Source of the DNA: CAZBUB01 sp964494985
GTDB taxonomy: Bacteria; Desulfobacterota; Desulfovibrionia; Desulfovibrionales; Desulfothermaceae
DNA: 64,000 nucleotides
Assembly: GCA_964494985.1 (NCBI GenBank)
Contig: CAZBUB010000008.1
Coordinates: forward strand, 1-64,000
Reading direction: 5' to 3'
Program-made: the position numbers and the translations under genes
Shown here: positions 42,792 through 52,568 of the stretch, piece after piece
Layout: each line of letters starts with the position of its first letter
Position numbering within the stretch: position 1 is the first letter of the stretch
Notes under the pieces: generated by a model
What the model saw: only the letters and a program-made list of their open reading frames with translations
The model's database searches: none
Told to the model about the DNA's origin: nothing

Positions 42792-43124
42792 ATGCAAAAA
42801 GTCTTGCTTAGTCAATGCAGGCCAGGCATGGTTTTGGCCAAGCCGGTGACCAAGGATAAGGGCATGGTTCTGGTAGCTCAGGGCACTGAGCTTACCCAGG
42901 GCATTCTCAGACGTCTGGAGGATATGGGCGTGCAGCAGGTGGTGGTGGAGGGCTCTCCTGTTGCCGAGGACCAGGGTGGTGCAGGTCTCCAGAAGAAGCT
43001 CCAAAGGCTGGATGCCATGTTTCGCAGGCACACCCAGGATACCTGGATGATGGAGGTCAAGGCCTTTTTGCAGGAATACTATCGGCTGAGCCTGTCAGAA
43101 CAAGGCCCAGGACAGGAGGGTTGA
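42792..43124 (+). CDS. Small unknown protein next to an HDOD gene
   Basis: This 110-residue protein begins MQKVLLSQCRPGMVLAKPVT. It resembles the N-terminal non-catalytic region often seen in HD-type signalling proteins (PGMVLAKPV then GTELTQGILRRLEDMGV). A GTG at 42774 could add six residues. It stops four bases before the HDOD gene, so the pair is probably co-translated. Its function is unknown. Confidence 0.75.
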   Translation: MQKVLLSQCRPGMVLAKPVTKDKGMVLVAQGTELTQGILRRLEDMGVQQVVVEGSPVAEDQGGAGLQKKLQRLDAMFRRHTQDTWMMEVKAFLQEYYRLSLSEQGPGQEG

Positions 43125-43127
43125 GGA

Positions 43128-43967
43128 ATGCAGGACTTGCGAACCGAGAATAAGGGTCAAATCCTGGCAGTGAAGGACTTGCCCACCTTGCCTAGGGTTC
43201 TGCAGGAGGTAAGCAGACTAGTAGAAGATGAGAGCTCTTCCCCGGAGCAGATAGCCAAGGTAATATCCAAAGATCAGGTCCTGTCTGCCAAGGTACTGAG
43301 AATGGTCAACTCTCCTATTTACGGATTCCCGCGCCGTATCAATACTGTCCAGCATGCCTTGGTTCTTCTGGGACTGAACGTTATCAAGGGGCTGATCATC
43401 AGTACCTCTGTGTTTGATGTTATGACCAAGAGCATGGTGGGTCTCTGGGAGCATAGTTTGGGCTGCGCCCTTTGCTGCAGCAGCTTGGCTTTTGAGGCAG
43501 GCTTTAAGGACCCTGAAGAGTATGCAGTTACCGGACTGTTGCACGATATAGGCAAAGTAGTGCTGGCGGTGCAGCTGCCCGAGGCCAAGGCAGAGATAGA
43601 GCAAAAGGTGGCAAATGAGGATTTGAGTTATCTGGAGGCGGAGAAAAAGGAATTGGGCTTTGGTCACGATCGGGTCAATGCTTGGCTGGCTGATTACTGG
43701 AATTTGCCTTTGAATATTAAAGAAGGTCTAGCCTATCATCATCGCCCCTTGTCTGCGCAATTCTATCCGAATATTGCCCATGTGGTGCATATAGGAGATT
43801 TTTTGGTCCGCACCCTGGAGATCGGCAACAGTGGTGATGATCAGGTGCCCTATTTACAGCCAGGCTCTCTGCAAGCCCTGGGGTTGGAGCTGCATTCCCT
43901 GAAGCGGGTTCTGGATCAGGTCAGCCAGGAGGTGGTGGATCTGGATTCCTTGGATTTTAGCTCCTAG
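43128..43967 (+). CDS. HDOD domain protein
   Basis: This 279-residue protein carries one HDOD domain from about residue 17 to 215: LPTLPRVLQEVSRLV, LSAKVLRMVNSPIYGFPRRI, VTGLLHDIGKVVLAVQLPEA. The HD pair in LHDIGK is present, but other phosphohydrolase residues are not obvious, as is normal for HDOD proteins. These proteins act in regulatory scaffolds. It is followed by a GGDEF gene. Confidence 0.92.
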   Translation: MQDLRTENKGQILAVKDLPTLPRVLQEVSRLVEDESSSPEQIAKVISKDQVLSAKVLRMVNSPIYGFPRRINTVQHALVLLGLNVIKGLIISTSVFDVMTKSMVGLWEHSLGCALCCSSLAFEAGFKDPEEYAVTGLLHDIGKVVLAVQLPEAKAEIEQKVANEDLSYLEAEKKELGFGHDRVNAWLADYWNLPLNIKEGLAYHHRPLSAQFYPNIAHVVHIGDFLVRTLEIGNSGDDQVPYLQPGSLQALGLELHSLKRVLDQVSQEVVDLDSLDFSS

Positions 43968-44052
43968 CGTACTCCTGCACTCATCTTGGACAGCCAGGGT
44001 AAGATGGATCGAGTGAGCTGGAGCCAATATTTTTTTCCCAGGCAGGAAAAGC

Positions 44053-44994
44053 ATGTTTGCAAATCGGGTACTGGATTTTTTTCTGGTCAGCCAGGATCAA
44101 GGCCTCAAGGACCTTATGGTCACTTTTTGGCAGCAAGAGGTGCATTGGAGTTTTTTTCGAAAAGGCAAAGAGGCCATAGAGGAGATCTACAGCTCTCCTC
44201 CTGATTTGCTTTTGGTAGACGAGGTCTTGCAGGATATCAGGGGACTGGAGGTGGTCAGGCTCGTTAAGAGCGAAAATGTTTACCGCCAAGTGCCCACAGT
44301 AATCTGTTTGCAAAACAAGATCCCTGTAGAGGTCTATAGCTCAGTACAGTTCGAGCTGGATGATTTTTTGCTAAGACCCATAAACTCGCAGGAGGCTCAG
44401 GCCAGATTGACCTTGGCCTGGTACAGATCTACCCGAGCCTTGGATGCCAACCCCTTGAGCAAGCTGCCAGGGAATACATCCATTATTCATCGAATTCAAG
44501 ATCTCATCAATGCTAAGCAGGACTTTGCACTGGGCTATGTGGATCTGGATAACTTTAAGGCCTTTAATGACAAGTATGGTTTCTCCCGGGGAGATGAGGT
44601 ATTGATGATGACTTCTAGGGTGATTGTGAACACCGTGCGGAGAATAGCAGACCTGCAGGGTTTTGTGGGGCATGTCGGTGGGGATGATTTTGTTTTTATT
44701 GTGCCTGTGCAGCAGGCGGAAGGGGTATGTAAACAGATAATCCAGAATTTCGAAAGCATAGTCCCTAATTTCTATGATCCTGAAGATAGAAGTCAAGGTT
44801 ACATCAGCTCTGTGGACAGACAAGGTCGAGAGTGCGAGTTTCCGTTTATGGCTGTCTCCATTGCTGTGGTCTACAACCTGAAAGGCAGCCTGACCCATTA
44901 TGCCCAAGCCTCCCAAATCGCAAATAGCCTGAAGAAAAAAGCCAAACAGGACCCAGGAAGTAGCTATGTCTTGGACCGTAGAGGATCTACCTGA
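44053..44994 (+). CDS. Receiver-like plus GGDEF-domain protein
   Basis: This 313-residue protein has an N-terminal receiver-like domain (LLLVDEVLQDIRG, Asp56) that lacks the usual Lys-Pro at its last strand (LLRPIN), so phosphorylation is doubtful. The GGDEF domain covers residues 150-300, with DLDNFKAFNDKYGF and the active-site variant GGDDF at about 209-213, which may still be active. It overlaps xerC/D by 29 bases. Confidence 0.88.
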   Translation: MFANRVLDFFLVSQDQGLKDLMVTFWQQEVHWSFFRKGKEAIEEIYSSPPDLLLVDEVLQDIRGLEVVRLVKSENVYRQVPTVICLQNKIPVEVYSSVQFELDDFLLRPINSQEAQARLTLAWYRSTRALDANPLSKLPGNTSIIHRIQDLINAKQDFALGYVDLDNFKAFNDKYGFSRGDEVLMMTSRVIVNTVRRIADLQGFVGHVGGDDFVFIVPVQQAEGVCKQIIQNFESIVPNFYDPEDRSQGYISSVDRQGRECEFPFMAVSIAVVYNLKGSLTHYAQASQIANSLKKKAKQDPGSSYVLDRRGST

Positions 44995-45889
44995 ACCTGC
45001 ACAGGCATATCTGGCCTTTCTGGAGGTGCAAAAAGGTGCTTCCAGGGCCACTATTCAGGCCTATGCCCGGGATCTGCTCCAGCTGGAAGCCTATCTGCAA
45101 AGCCAAGGCGTGAGCCTGCAGCAGCCTGAAGGGGTGCAAAAAGAGCATGTACGCGGATACCTGGCAGGTTTGCACCTGCAAGGTCTGAACAAGAGCAGTG
45201 CAGCCCGCAAGCTGTCGGCCTTGAGAGGCTTTTTTAGACATCAGCAGAAAAAGGGTCTGCTGCAGGTGGATCCTGTCCATGGACTGCAAAATCCTAAGCA
45301 GGGCAAGCATCAGCCCAGGGTCTTAAATATGGACCAGGTACTTGCTCTGCTGCAGTCTGAAATAGAGCCCAGCCCAGTGGGCTTACGGGATCTGGCTTTG
45401 GCAGAGCTTTTGTATGGTTCTGGGTTGCGTATCAGCGAGGCCCTAGCCTTAGAAGTCCAGGATCTGGATCTGGCCCAAGGCTGGGTTAGGGTCATGGGCA
45501 AGGGGCGTAAACAAAGGCTGGTACCCCTGAGCCAGGCTTCTGTTCAGAGGTTGCAAGCCTATCTGCAGCAGCGTAGGTCTTTGGATCCCCAGGAACAAAA
45601 CAGGGCCCTTTTCCTGGGGAAGAGGGGTAAACGCCTGCAGCGCAGGCAGGCCAACAGGATCCTAGAGGGCTTGGCCAGGATCGCTGGCCTGCCCCAGACA
45701 GTGGCACCACATGCTCTGCGGCATACTTTTGCCACCCATATGCTGGAAGCAGGGGCGGACCTCAGGGCTATTCAGGAGCTTTTGGGCCATTCCAGGCTTT
45801 CCACCACACAAAGATATACCCACCTCAATCTGCGAGAACTGTTCGCAGCCTATGACCAGGCCCATCCTAGATCCAAGGACAAGGCTTGA
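44966..45889 (+). CDS. Tyrosine recombinase XerC/XerD
   Basis: This 307-residue site-specific recombinase has all catalytic residues: R155 (GSGLRISE), K179, H249 and R252 (PHALRHTFA), H275 (LLGHSRLSTTQRYTH) and Y284. The N-terminal core-binding SAM-like domain covers the first 100 residues. It most likely resolves chromosome dimers at dif. Whether it is XerC or XerD cannot be decided here, and it is not in a mobile element. Confidence 0.92.
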   Translation: MSWTVEDLPEPAQAYLAFLEVQKGASRATIQAYARDLLQLEAYLQSQGVSLQQPEGVQKEHVRGYLAGLHLQGLNKSSAARKLSALRGFFRHQQKKGLLQVDPVHGLQNPKQGKHQPRVLNMDQVLALLQSEIEPSPVGLRDLALAELLYGSGLRISEALALEVQDLDLAQGWVRVMGKGRKQRLVPLSQASVQRLQAYLQQRRSLDPQEQNRALFLGKRGKRLQRRQANRILEGLARIAGLPQTVAPHALRHTFATHMLEAGADLRAIQELLGHSRLSTTQRYTHLNLRELFAAYDQAHPRSKDKA

Positions 45890-46188
45890 GGCAATACTGG
45901 TCATTAGAGTTGATTTAACTAGCAAAATAGGTTAATTATATCTTAGTGTGAATGTCAGCCTGGCAGAAGTAAGCAGCCGGCCTGGATTTCAGCCCAGGTG
46001 TCAAAGACCTGCTCTCCTCGTATTTGAAGGACCATAAGCGGATTGCCCGCAGTCCCTGTTGATGTTCCAGATAATATTCCCTTTTGCCAGGGAATAATTG
46101 AGATGAAAAGCGTATTCTGTCCGTAAGTCCGGCTGCAGCCAAAAGGCCTGGCCTTCAAGGATGTTGCTGGATTGTATCTGATAGGCAT
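45890..46188. other. Non-coding space between xerC/D and the 577-residue gene
   Basis: About 300 bases. A weak promoter-like pair, TTGATT and TAATTA with 17 bases between, lies near 45911-45945. Several minus-strand frames of 60-140 residues overlap here but none has a supported start, and one overlaps the next gene. I assign no gene. A pseudogene cannot be excluded. Confidence 0.4.
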
Positions 46189-47922
46189 ATGATATCGAAT
46201 TGGCAAGAAGCATTCAGCATGACCCCAGAGGTGGCTTGGAAGGAGGGTGGAACTTCCATTTCCAGGCCCCTTAGTGTGAGTAATCTGCAAAGATTGAAGC
46301 GCTTCTTGGACTTTGTGCAGATCAAATTTTGCCTGGTACGTCCTTTCTTTGAGCAACAGGATTATCCTCTGGTCAATCCCCAAGAGCTTTTGCCCTCATT
46401 TGAGTCCAATCTGTACGAATATGTGCATTTGCCTGGTTTTAGCATGGTCATCCTGGACAGACCCCTGGATTATTTTCAGGAGATATTCCAGTTTGATATC
46501 TTGCACTGTGTCGAAGATGCAGTAGGTATGTCCAATGGGCCTGTCACACCATTGGAATCAGCTATAGTTCACCAGAATCAACAGGTTTTTTTAAGCAGGC
46601 TGCCTAAGCTGTATCAAGAGGAATTCAGAAAGGAGTTTGGCAACGAGCGAATAACCGAGCTGCACAACTATTCTAGGCTTCTTTCTTTTTTGCTGCAAAT
46701 GGACCGGGGGCATGTGCTGGCCAAGAATACTGCTGGAGATTTCTATCTCTCCGGGATATATGCCTCTTTTCCGTCAGATCTGGATTCTGAGCTCAAGAGG
46801 TTTGGCCTTAGAATCGGCAAATTCAAGCCCGAGGACAATGTACTCTATGAACTTAACAGGAACTTTGTTTACCAGTTTCTGATGGAGCTGTACGGATTTC
46901 CTATTGTTTCGGAGCGCAGGACCTCTGCAGCCCTTTTTGCCAGACGTTTGTTCAAGGGTGGTGAGGATTTCATGATTCGGGTTTTGGGCCAATCTGACAG
47001 GACCATCACCAGCCTTTACTCCAGCCCGGAAAATAAAAAATACCCTAAGGTGGAAAAAGTTGCCCTGGTTTCTGTGGACAAGAGCCAAAAGGAACAATTG
47101 CGCTTTCTGGAAAAAAGGGGTTTTTTGCTGCAGGATGGAAAACAGGCGGTAATCCTGCGTGTGATTTATCGCCAGCATAAGTACGACCCTAATAATGTGC
47201 GCACTGACCGGGCGCTTTCAGTGGAAAAACAGGAGATAATCCATCCTTGGACAGGAGAGATCTGCAGTACAGTCAATATTATCAAGGATACCTCCTTGAT
47301 GACTTATGTTTTAAACGATATTGTCAAGGGTGAATACTACGGCAGGATTAAGTACAAACGAAACGAGATAGTAGAAAACACAGATACCCATGCCAAGCGT
47401 CTCAAGTTCTTATATGCCTGGCTGAAAAAGCATCAGCGCAGGATAATTGGCTACTCGGACGAGTTCTATGAGCGGGTGGTCAAAGTCCTGGACAATTACC
47501 TCCATAATCCTGAGCTGTATGGGGTTTTTCAGGATCTGCACGAACTCTACCAGGAGGTTTGGAGGCAGTACAGCTATATCCAGCAGGCCAGGAAAGTTAA
47601 GCAGTTAGAGGATCTAAGGCGCAGGCGGTTTAAAGGAAAGGATATCAATTACTTGGAGATGCTGCAATATGCTACCAGTATCATCAAAGAACTCAAGTTC
47701 GAGCTGGTGAAATACTTTGATTCTCTGGTCACTCAGGCTGTATTCATCTGTGGAAAGATTTTGAATGATCGCTATCTGCTAGAAAGGTACATCCACAGGC
47801 CTGTGGACAGTCTAACCAGCTATGGCCAACAGGTACGTAAATACTATGGTCAGCTGGTTAAGCTCTTGGATGAGCTTCAGGATATCAGAAAAGCACGCAG
47901 CGAGGACAGGAAAAGGAATTAG
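46189..47922 (+). CDS. Large unknown protein (577 aa)
   Basis: I do not recognise the family. The sequence is soluble-looking, rich in aromatic and charged residues, without signal peptide or membrane helix. The middle (residues about 320-410) has VILRVIYRQHKYDPNNVRTD and HPWTGEICSTVNIIKDTSLM, which look conserved. The C-terminal third is helical and basic. The start at 46189 has no clear binding site, and ATG 46219 is an alternative. It is followed by a zinc-ribbon gene and rarA on the same strand. Confidence 0.8.
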   Translation: MISNWQEAFSMTPEVAWKEGGTSISRPLSVSNLQRLKRFLDFVQIKFCLVRPFFEQQDYPLVNPQELLPSFESNLYEYVHLPGFSMVILDRPLDYFQEIFQFDILHCVEDAVGMSNGPVTPLESAIVHQNQQVFLSRLPKLYQEEFRKEFGNERITELHNYSRLLSFLLQMDRGHVLAKNTAGDFYLSGIYASFPSDLDSELKRFGLRIGKFKPEDNVLYELNRNFVYQFLMELYGFPIVSERRTSAALFARRLFKGGEDFMIRVLGQSDRTITSLYSSPENKKYPKVEKVALVSVDKSQKEQLRFLEKRGFLLQDGKQAVILRVIYRQHKYDPNNVRTDRALSVEKQEIIHPWTGEICSTVNIIKDTSLMTYVLNDIVKGEYYGRIKYKRNEIVENTDTHAKRLKFLYAWLKKHQRRIIGYSDEFYERVVKVLDNYLHNPELYGVFQDLHELYQEVWRQYSYIQQARKVKQLEDLRRRRFKGKDINYLEMLQYATSIIKELKFELVKYFDSLVTQAVFICGKILNDRYLLERYIHRPVDSLTSYGQQVRKYYGQLVKLLDELQDIRKARSEDRKRN

Positions 47923-48110
47923 ACATCATACCGAGCAGGTGCAGCACGAGAAACCTCGAGGCCTCTCTCTGTCTTGGAACGGCTCTGCGCATGCTGGTTG
48001 ATTATTTGGCTGTTGAATACGCTAACAAGGATAATACTGCTTAGCCAAGCAGAGGCTTTAGTGCAGGAAGATAGCAGTTCAGACTTCAAAACAAAGGGGC
48101 AGGGCAAAGG

Positions 48111-48773
48111 ATGTTTTGCAGTAAATGTCATTATACCAGTTTTGATCAGTTGGAGAGCTGTCCAGCCTGTGGAAGCAGCTGGCAGCAGATTAAAAGCAAG
48201 TTGAATTTGGACTGGCTGGTTGGGAATTATCCTGTGCAACAGGGAGGCTATGACCCGGAGCTAGCCTTAAAGAGGGAACAGTCAGGGACAGATGACAAAA
48301 CAGATCAGGATCTGTCAGGGGCTGCCCCAGGTTCTCTGGATGCTCCCCAGGAGCTGGAGCTGGAATTTACCTGGGAGGGTGAACAAAGGCCTTCTTATCA
48401 AGCCGAAGGCTCCAGTGCTGCCCAGGCTTCTGGCGGGCAGTCCGGAAAACTCGAACAAGGGGAGGATATCGCTTTCCCTGATTTAGAAGGCTTGTTTGAG
48501 ACTGAGCAAAAAGCCGGTTTGCCAGAACAAGGAGAACAAGATCTAGGCCAGGAGCCCAGATATGTTCAGCAGGAGGCTCAGGCTTTGGCTCAAAAAGAAG
48601 AACAGCCTGGTCGGTTGCGGCGTAGCAACAACAAACAGGATGGGGGGGTGAATTTTTTTGAGGAACAAGACGGGCTGGATTTCGAGCTGGAACCAGAAGG
48701 AGAAGAGGTGGATATTTCAGCCCTTTTTGATGAGTTGGAGTCTGATCTCGATTCTAGACGCAAAAAAGGATAA
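48111..48773 (+). CDS. Zinc-ribbon protein with long acidic low-complexity tail
   Basis: This 220-residue protein starts with a four-cysteine ribbon, MFCSKCHYTSFDQLESCPAC (CxxC and CxxC). The remaining 180 residues are rich in Gln, Glu, Gly and Ala, probably disordered, and end in an acidic helix (DISALFDELESDLDSRRKKG). I know no function. The stop is 8 bases before rarA. Confidence 0.8.
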   Translation: MFCSKCHYTSFDQLESCPACGSSWQQIKSKLNLDWLVGNYPVQQGGYDPELALKREQSGTDDKTDQDLSGAAPGSLDAPQELELEFTWEGEQRPSYQAEGSSAAQASGGQSGKLEQGEDIAFPDLEGLFETEQKAGLPEQGEQDLGQEPRYVQQEAQALAQKEEQPGRLRRSNNKQDGGVNFFEEQDGLDFELEPEGEEVDISALFDELESDLDSRRKKG

Positions 48774-48781
48774 GATATTTT

Positions 48782-50008
48782 TTGGACTTGCAGGAAAGGC
48801 AACCCCTAGCAGAGAGGATAAGGCCCAAGAGTCTGGATGAATTCGTAGGGCAGGAGCATTTGCAGGAACGCCTGCAGGCTTTGGCCCGGGCCCAGAGACC
48901 AAGCAATGTGCTTTTCTATGGCCCACCTGGAAGCGGCAAGTCCACTCTGGCATTGATCTTGGCCCGCAGCTATGATCAGGGATTTCTGCGCCTAAGCGCA
49001 CCTGAGACAGGGCTGGCTGATCTGCGCAGGCAGATTGCAGAAATCAAGGTCTTGATTTTGGACGAGATTCACAGGTTCTCCAAGACCCAGCAGGATTTTT
49101 TCTTGCCTGTGCTGGAGACAGGCTCGCTGATACTTTTGGCCACCACCACAGAAAACCCCTCTTTTAGTGTCACAAATCAACTTTTGTCCAGAATGCATGT
49201 TTTACGCCTCAGGGCCTTGAACAGTTCTGAGCTGGGGTCTGTTCTGACTCATGGGCTGCAGGACCTGGATATGGAGCTCTCCAAGGAGAGCTGTCATCTC
49301 TTGATTGCAGCCAGCAGGGGGGATGCCCGGGTTTTACTGAATTTATTGGAGTATGTGCAAAAGTTGCCCAGGGAAAAGAGAAAGGCCCAGGAGCTTTCCC
49401 AGGCCCTGCCAGAGATCATGCAGCAGGGGGATAGGGATGGGGATAGCCACTACGAGCTGGCCTCAGCATTGATCAAGTCTATACGGGGTAGTGATCCAGA
49501 TGCTGCCTTGTACTATCTGGCAGGTATGCTTGAAGGTGGGGAAGACCCCAGATTCATCTGTCGCAGGTTGATTTTGGCTGCAGCAGAGGATGTGGGTTTA
49601 GGGGACCCACAGGCCTTAAGTCTAGCTGTATCCTGTGCCCAGGCAGTCGAGATGGTAGGCATGCCAGAGGGTTTTATTCCTTTGGCAGAAACGGTCACCT
49701 ACTTGGCCTTGGCTCCAAAGAGCAATTCCAGCTACGCAGCCTACCTGGCTGCTCAAAAGGAAGTGCGTGCCCATGGCCTCAAGCCTGTGCCTTTGCATTT
49801 GCGCAATGCTGTAACTGCCCTGCAGAAAAAATGGGGTTATGGACAGGGCTATAAATATCCCCATGCCTATCCAGGCTCCTGGATAGAACAGGAGTATTTA
49901 CCAGAGGGCCTGACTAACAGGACATTCTATCAACCCAAGGACCAGGGCCAGGAGCAAAGGCTAAATCTTTGGCTGCGTAACCAACGCAGGAAGTATTCCA
50001 AGAAATGA
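48782..50008 (+). CDS. rarA: Replication-associated recombination protein RarA (MgsA)
   Basis: RarA (408 aa) is an AAA+ ATPase of the clamp-loader type acting at stalled forks. The start is TTG (MDLQERQPLAERIRPKSLDE). Walker A, GPPGSGKST, is at 47-55, Walker B is LILDEIHRFSKTQQD, and ATTTENPSFSV holds the sensor. The C-terminal domain contains LIKSIRGSDPDAALYYLA and MEGGEDPRFICRRLI-type motifs. Confidence 0.96.
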   Translation: MDLQERQPLAERIRPKSLDEFVGQEHLQERLQALARAQRPSNVLFYGPPGSGKSTLALILARSYDQGFLRLSAPETGLADLRRQIAEIKVLILDEIHRFSKTQQDFFLPVLETGSLILLATTTENPSFSVTNQLLSRMHVLRLRALNSSELGSVLTHGLQDLDMELSKESCHLLIAASRGDARVLLNLLEYVQKLPREKRKAQELSQALPEIMQQGDRDGDSHYELASALIKSIRGSDPDAALYYLAGMLEGGEDPRFICRRLILAAAEDVGLGDPQALSLAVSCAQAVEMVGMPEGFIPLAETVTYLALAPKSNSSYAAYLAAQKEVRAHGLKPVPLHLRNAVTALQKKWGYGQGYKYPHAYPGSWIEQEYLPEGLTNRTFYQPKDQGQEQRLNLWLRNQRRKYSKK

Positions 50009-50017
50009 ATTGCCCGA

Positions 50018-51367
50018 TCATTCCTGAAGCTTATGTAATAATTGTTTGGCTGGAGCATATTCCGGATTTATCTCCAAGGCCTTTTGAAAAAAGCCTTTGG
50101 CATGCTCCAGTTGGCTGATCCGGTAGTAGAGCATGCCAATGTTGTAGCTGACCACCTCATTTTCCAGGTGGAATTCAGGGTTGATTTTAAGCAGCTTAGA
50201 GATCATATCCCGGGCCTGTTTGATCTGGCCAGCCTCCATGTAGGCCATGGAGAGATTGTAAAGGAGCCTTTCATTTTCGCTGGAGATCTCTAGGGCCCTT
50301 AAATATTCCTTAATTGCCAGTTGGGGCTTTTTTTGCTGCCGCAGGCAAATGCCTAATCTGTTGAATGTTTCCACATCTTGAAGGCCCAGCTTGTCTCCTT
50401 TGACCTGCAAGGCCTTACGATAATACTGCTCAGCAACTTGGTTGTCCAACTGCATTATTCTATCAGCGATCTGCAAAGCCAAGTTACCCAGGTTGTCCCT
50501 AGCCTCTTTACTTGCCAGTTTGATGGCCTCGTTCAAGTATTCCTGTCCTGACTCCCTATTCCCCTGTTCTACGTGAAGGGCGCCTATCTCCACCTTTCTG
50601 TCTACATTTAAAGGGCTTAGCTTGTCTATCTTCAGTAGATACTGCAGCTGCTTTTGATTTTCTTGATTTTGTTGGTAATGTCCAGCCAAGCGCTTTAAGG
50701 GTTCAAGATAAAGCATGGAGTTTTGATGGGCTGTTTTGTATTCAGCTATAGCCTTTTCGCGTTCCCCCATCTTGCTATAGATGTCGCCTCGTACCATGCA
50801 GGCTGCGGCAGAATTGGGCTTCATGTTCAGAACTTCATTACAGGTGCTCAGGGCCTGCTCTAGAAAGCCTCTCTCCATCTGGCTTTTGGCTTTGTCCAAC
50901 AGCTCTCCAATTTTGCTTTGAGGCCTTAAGGTGAAGGCAATTTTTTCTACCAGGGTATTCATGCTCAGGGGCTTGGTGATAAAGTTGTCCACACCAAGCT
51001 CATACAGGCGGACCAAAGCAGCCTTTTCTACTTCATTGGTAAGCACTATAAGGCGTACATTCTTATAAGCAGCCTTGATCGCACTTATAAATTCCTGAGT
51101 GGAATGTCCAGAAAATACCCTTTCTGCAAACAGGATTACTTCCTGTTTGGACTTCAAGGTCTTTTGCAAGGAGTTGTGAATGTCCTGTTGCTGGAAGAAG
51201 TAGGTGATACAGTTTTTCTGCACTGCCAGCTGCTTATTAAGCAGCCGATGCAAGAGATGCTGAAAGTTATTGTCTGTAGTATAGGTGTAGAATACACCTT
51301 GATTGTTGATAAAATTCAGAACAGTGTCTTCATACTGGCTGAACTTGGCTTTGGGCTGCAAGGCCAT
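50018..51367 (-). CDS. Degenerate receiver domain fused to TPR repeats
   Basis: This 449-residue protein has a receiver-like first 130 residues ending ELGVDNFITKPLSMNTL, with the lysine of the last strand but no aspartate at the expected phosphorylation point (VILFAERV). From about residue 150 to the end are roughly eight tetratricopeptide repeats, the last being AKGFFQKALEINPEYAPAKQLL. Phospho-independent protein scaffolding is the likely role. Confidence 0.85.
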   Translation of the reverse strand: MALQPKAKFSQYEDTVLNFINNQGVFYTYTTDNNFQHLLHRLLNKQLAVQKNCITYFFQQQDIHNSLQKTLKSKQEVILFAERVFSGHSTQEFISAIKAAYKNVRLIVLTNEVEKAALVRLYELGVDNFITKPLSMNTLVEKIAFTLRPQSKIGELLDKAKSQMERGFLEQALSTCNEVLNMKPNSAAACMVRGDIYSKMGEREKAIAEYKTAHQNSMLYLEPLKRLAGHYQQNQENQKQLQYLLKIDKLSPLNVDRKVEIGALHVEQGNRESGQEYLNEAIKLASKEARDNLGNLALQIADRIMQLDNQVAEQYYRKALQVKGDKLGLQDVETFNRLGICLRQQKKPQLAIKEYLRALEISSENERLLYNLSMAYMEAGQIKQARDMISKLLKINPEFHLENEVVSYNIGMLYYRISQLEHAKGFFQKALEINPEYAPAKQLLHKLQE

Positions 51368-51410
51368 ACTAAGAATTCCTGCTAGTTGCTCTGTTCAGAG
51401 GCTAGGCGCT

Positions 51411-52568
51411 TTAAATTTGGGCACAAATAAGCGTGCTGAACTCTTGGCATCCCACTTGGGTGGCTTCAGGCATCATCCTGGCTAGATCCCCGGTAACTCG
51501 GCCAGAGGAAATAGCCTTTGCCAGTCCAGAAACCACCATCTCTGCTGCTTCCTGCCAGCCTATATGCTCCAGGAGCATTGCCCCGGAAAGGATCAAGCTG
51601 CCTGGGTTAGCACTATCTGTACCTGCCCTGCCAGGCACACTGCCATGGGTAGGCTCAAACAGGGCCAAGTTATCTCCGATATTAGCCCCTGGAGCCAGTC
51701 CCAGCCCGCCCACTTGGGCAGCCAGCGCATCCGAGAGATAGTCCCCGTTGAGATTGGTGGTAGCGATTACATGGTATTCGCTGGGCCTGGTCAGGACTTG
51801 CTGGAACATGTTGTCCGCAATGCGGTTTTTGACCAGGAGTTGATTTGGTTGTCCGGCCTGTTGATCTTCTTCCAGGATATATTTGCCAGTAAATTCTTCC
51901 TGCAATACCTCATACCCCCAGCGCATGAAGGCCCCTTCAGTGAATTTCATGATGTTGCCTTTATGCATCAAGGTCAGGCTGGGCTTGTTTTTGTCCAGAG
52001 CATATTCCACTGCCTTGCGCACCAGCCTTTTGGAGCATTTTGCAGAAATGGGCTTAATGCCTATTCCGCTGGGGGGGGTTATGTCTGCTTGCAACTCGTC
52101 TCGCAAAAATTCGATTAGCTTTAGGGACTCTGGGCTGTCTGCCTGCCATTCCAAGCCTGCGTAAACATCTTCTGTGTTCTCCCTGAAAACTACCATATCT
52201 ACCTGCTCCGGATGCTTAACAGGTGTCTGCAGCCCAGCAAAGTGCCGTATTGGACGAATGCAGGCGTACAAGTCGAAGATCTGGCGCAAGGTGACATTTA
52301 GGCTGCGGAATCCCTCGCCAACAGGGGTCGTTAAAGGTCCTTTTATGGCCACATCTGCCTGTTTCTGCAAGGTGTCCAGGGTCTGTCGGGGCAAATATTC
52401 CCCGGTTTCAAGCTTGGCTTTTTCGCCAGCCAAAAGCTCTCGCCAGTCCAGCTCCATTTGACCTTTGTATGCGCTTTGCACCGCCTGGTCCAGAACCAGC
52501 TGCATGGCCTTGGTTATTTCTGGGCCTATACCATCGCCTTCTATGTAATAGACCTTTTTTTTGACCAT
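51411..52568 (-). CDS. icd: Isocitrate dehydrogenase (isocitrate/isopropylmalate family)
   Basis: This enzyme (385 aa) decarboxylates isocitrate to 2-oxoglutarate. GDGIGPEITKAM is at residues 11-22. LTTPVGEGFRSLNVTLRQ holds substrate-contacting serine and arginine, VVFRENTEDVYAG is the phosphate and metal region, and LMHKGNIMKFTEG is conserved. NADP dependence is likely from family resemblance only. It is transcribed alone, divergent from the coiled-coil gene. No other TCA-cycle gene is nearby. Confidence 0.9.
   Translation of the reverse strand: MVKKKVYYIEGDGIGPEITKAMQLVLDQAVQSAYKGQMELDWRELLAGEKAKLETGEYLPRQTLDTLQKQADVAIKGPLTTPVGEGFRSLNVTLRQIFDLYACIRPIRHFAGLQTPVKHPEQVDMVVFRENTEDVYAGLEWQADSPESLKLIEFLRDELQADITPPSGIGIKPISAKCSKRLVRKAVEYALDKNKPSLTLMHKGNIMKFTEGAFMRWGYEVLQEEFTGKYILEEDQQAGQPNQLLVKNRIADNMFQQVLTRPSEYHVIATTNLNGDYLSDALAAQVGGLGLAPGANIGDNLALFEPTHGSVPGRAGTDSANPGSLILSGAMLLEHIGWQEAAEMVVSGLAKAISSGRVTGDLARMMPEATQVGCQEFSTLICAQI

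Noticed and set aside
44966..45889. XerC/D as part of an integrative element
   Set aside because: The catalytic residues and size are those of a chromosomal Xer protein. No attachment-site duplication or phage genes were seen.
45936..46383. Overlapping minus-strand frames next to the 577-residue gene
   Set aside because: None has a supported start or conserved motif. A frame-shifted pseudogene is possible but could not be shown.
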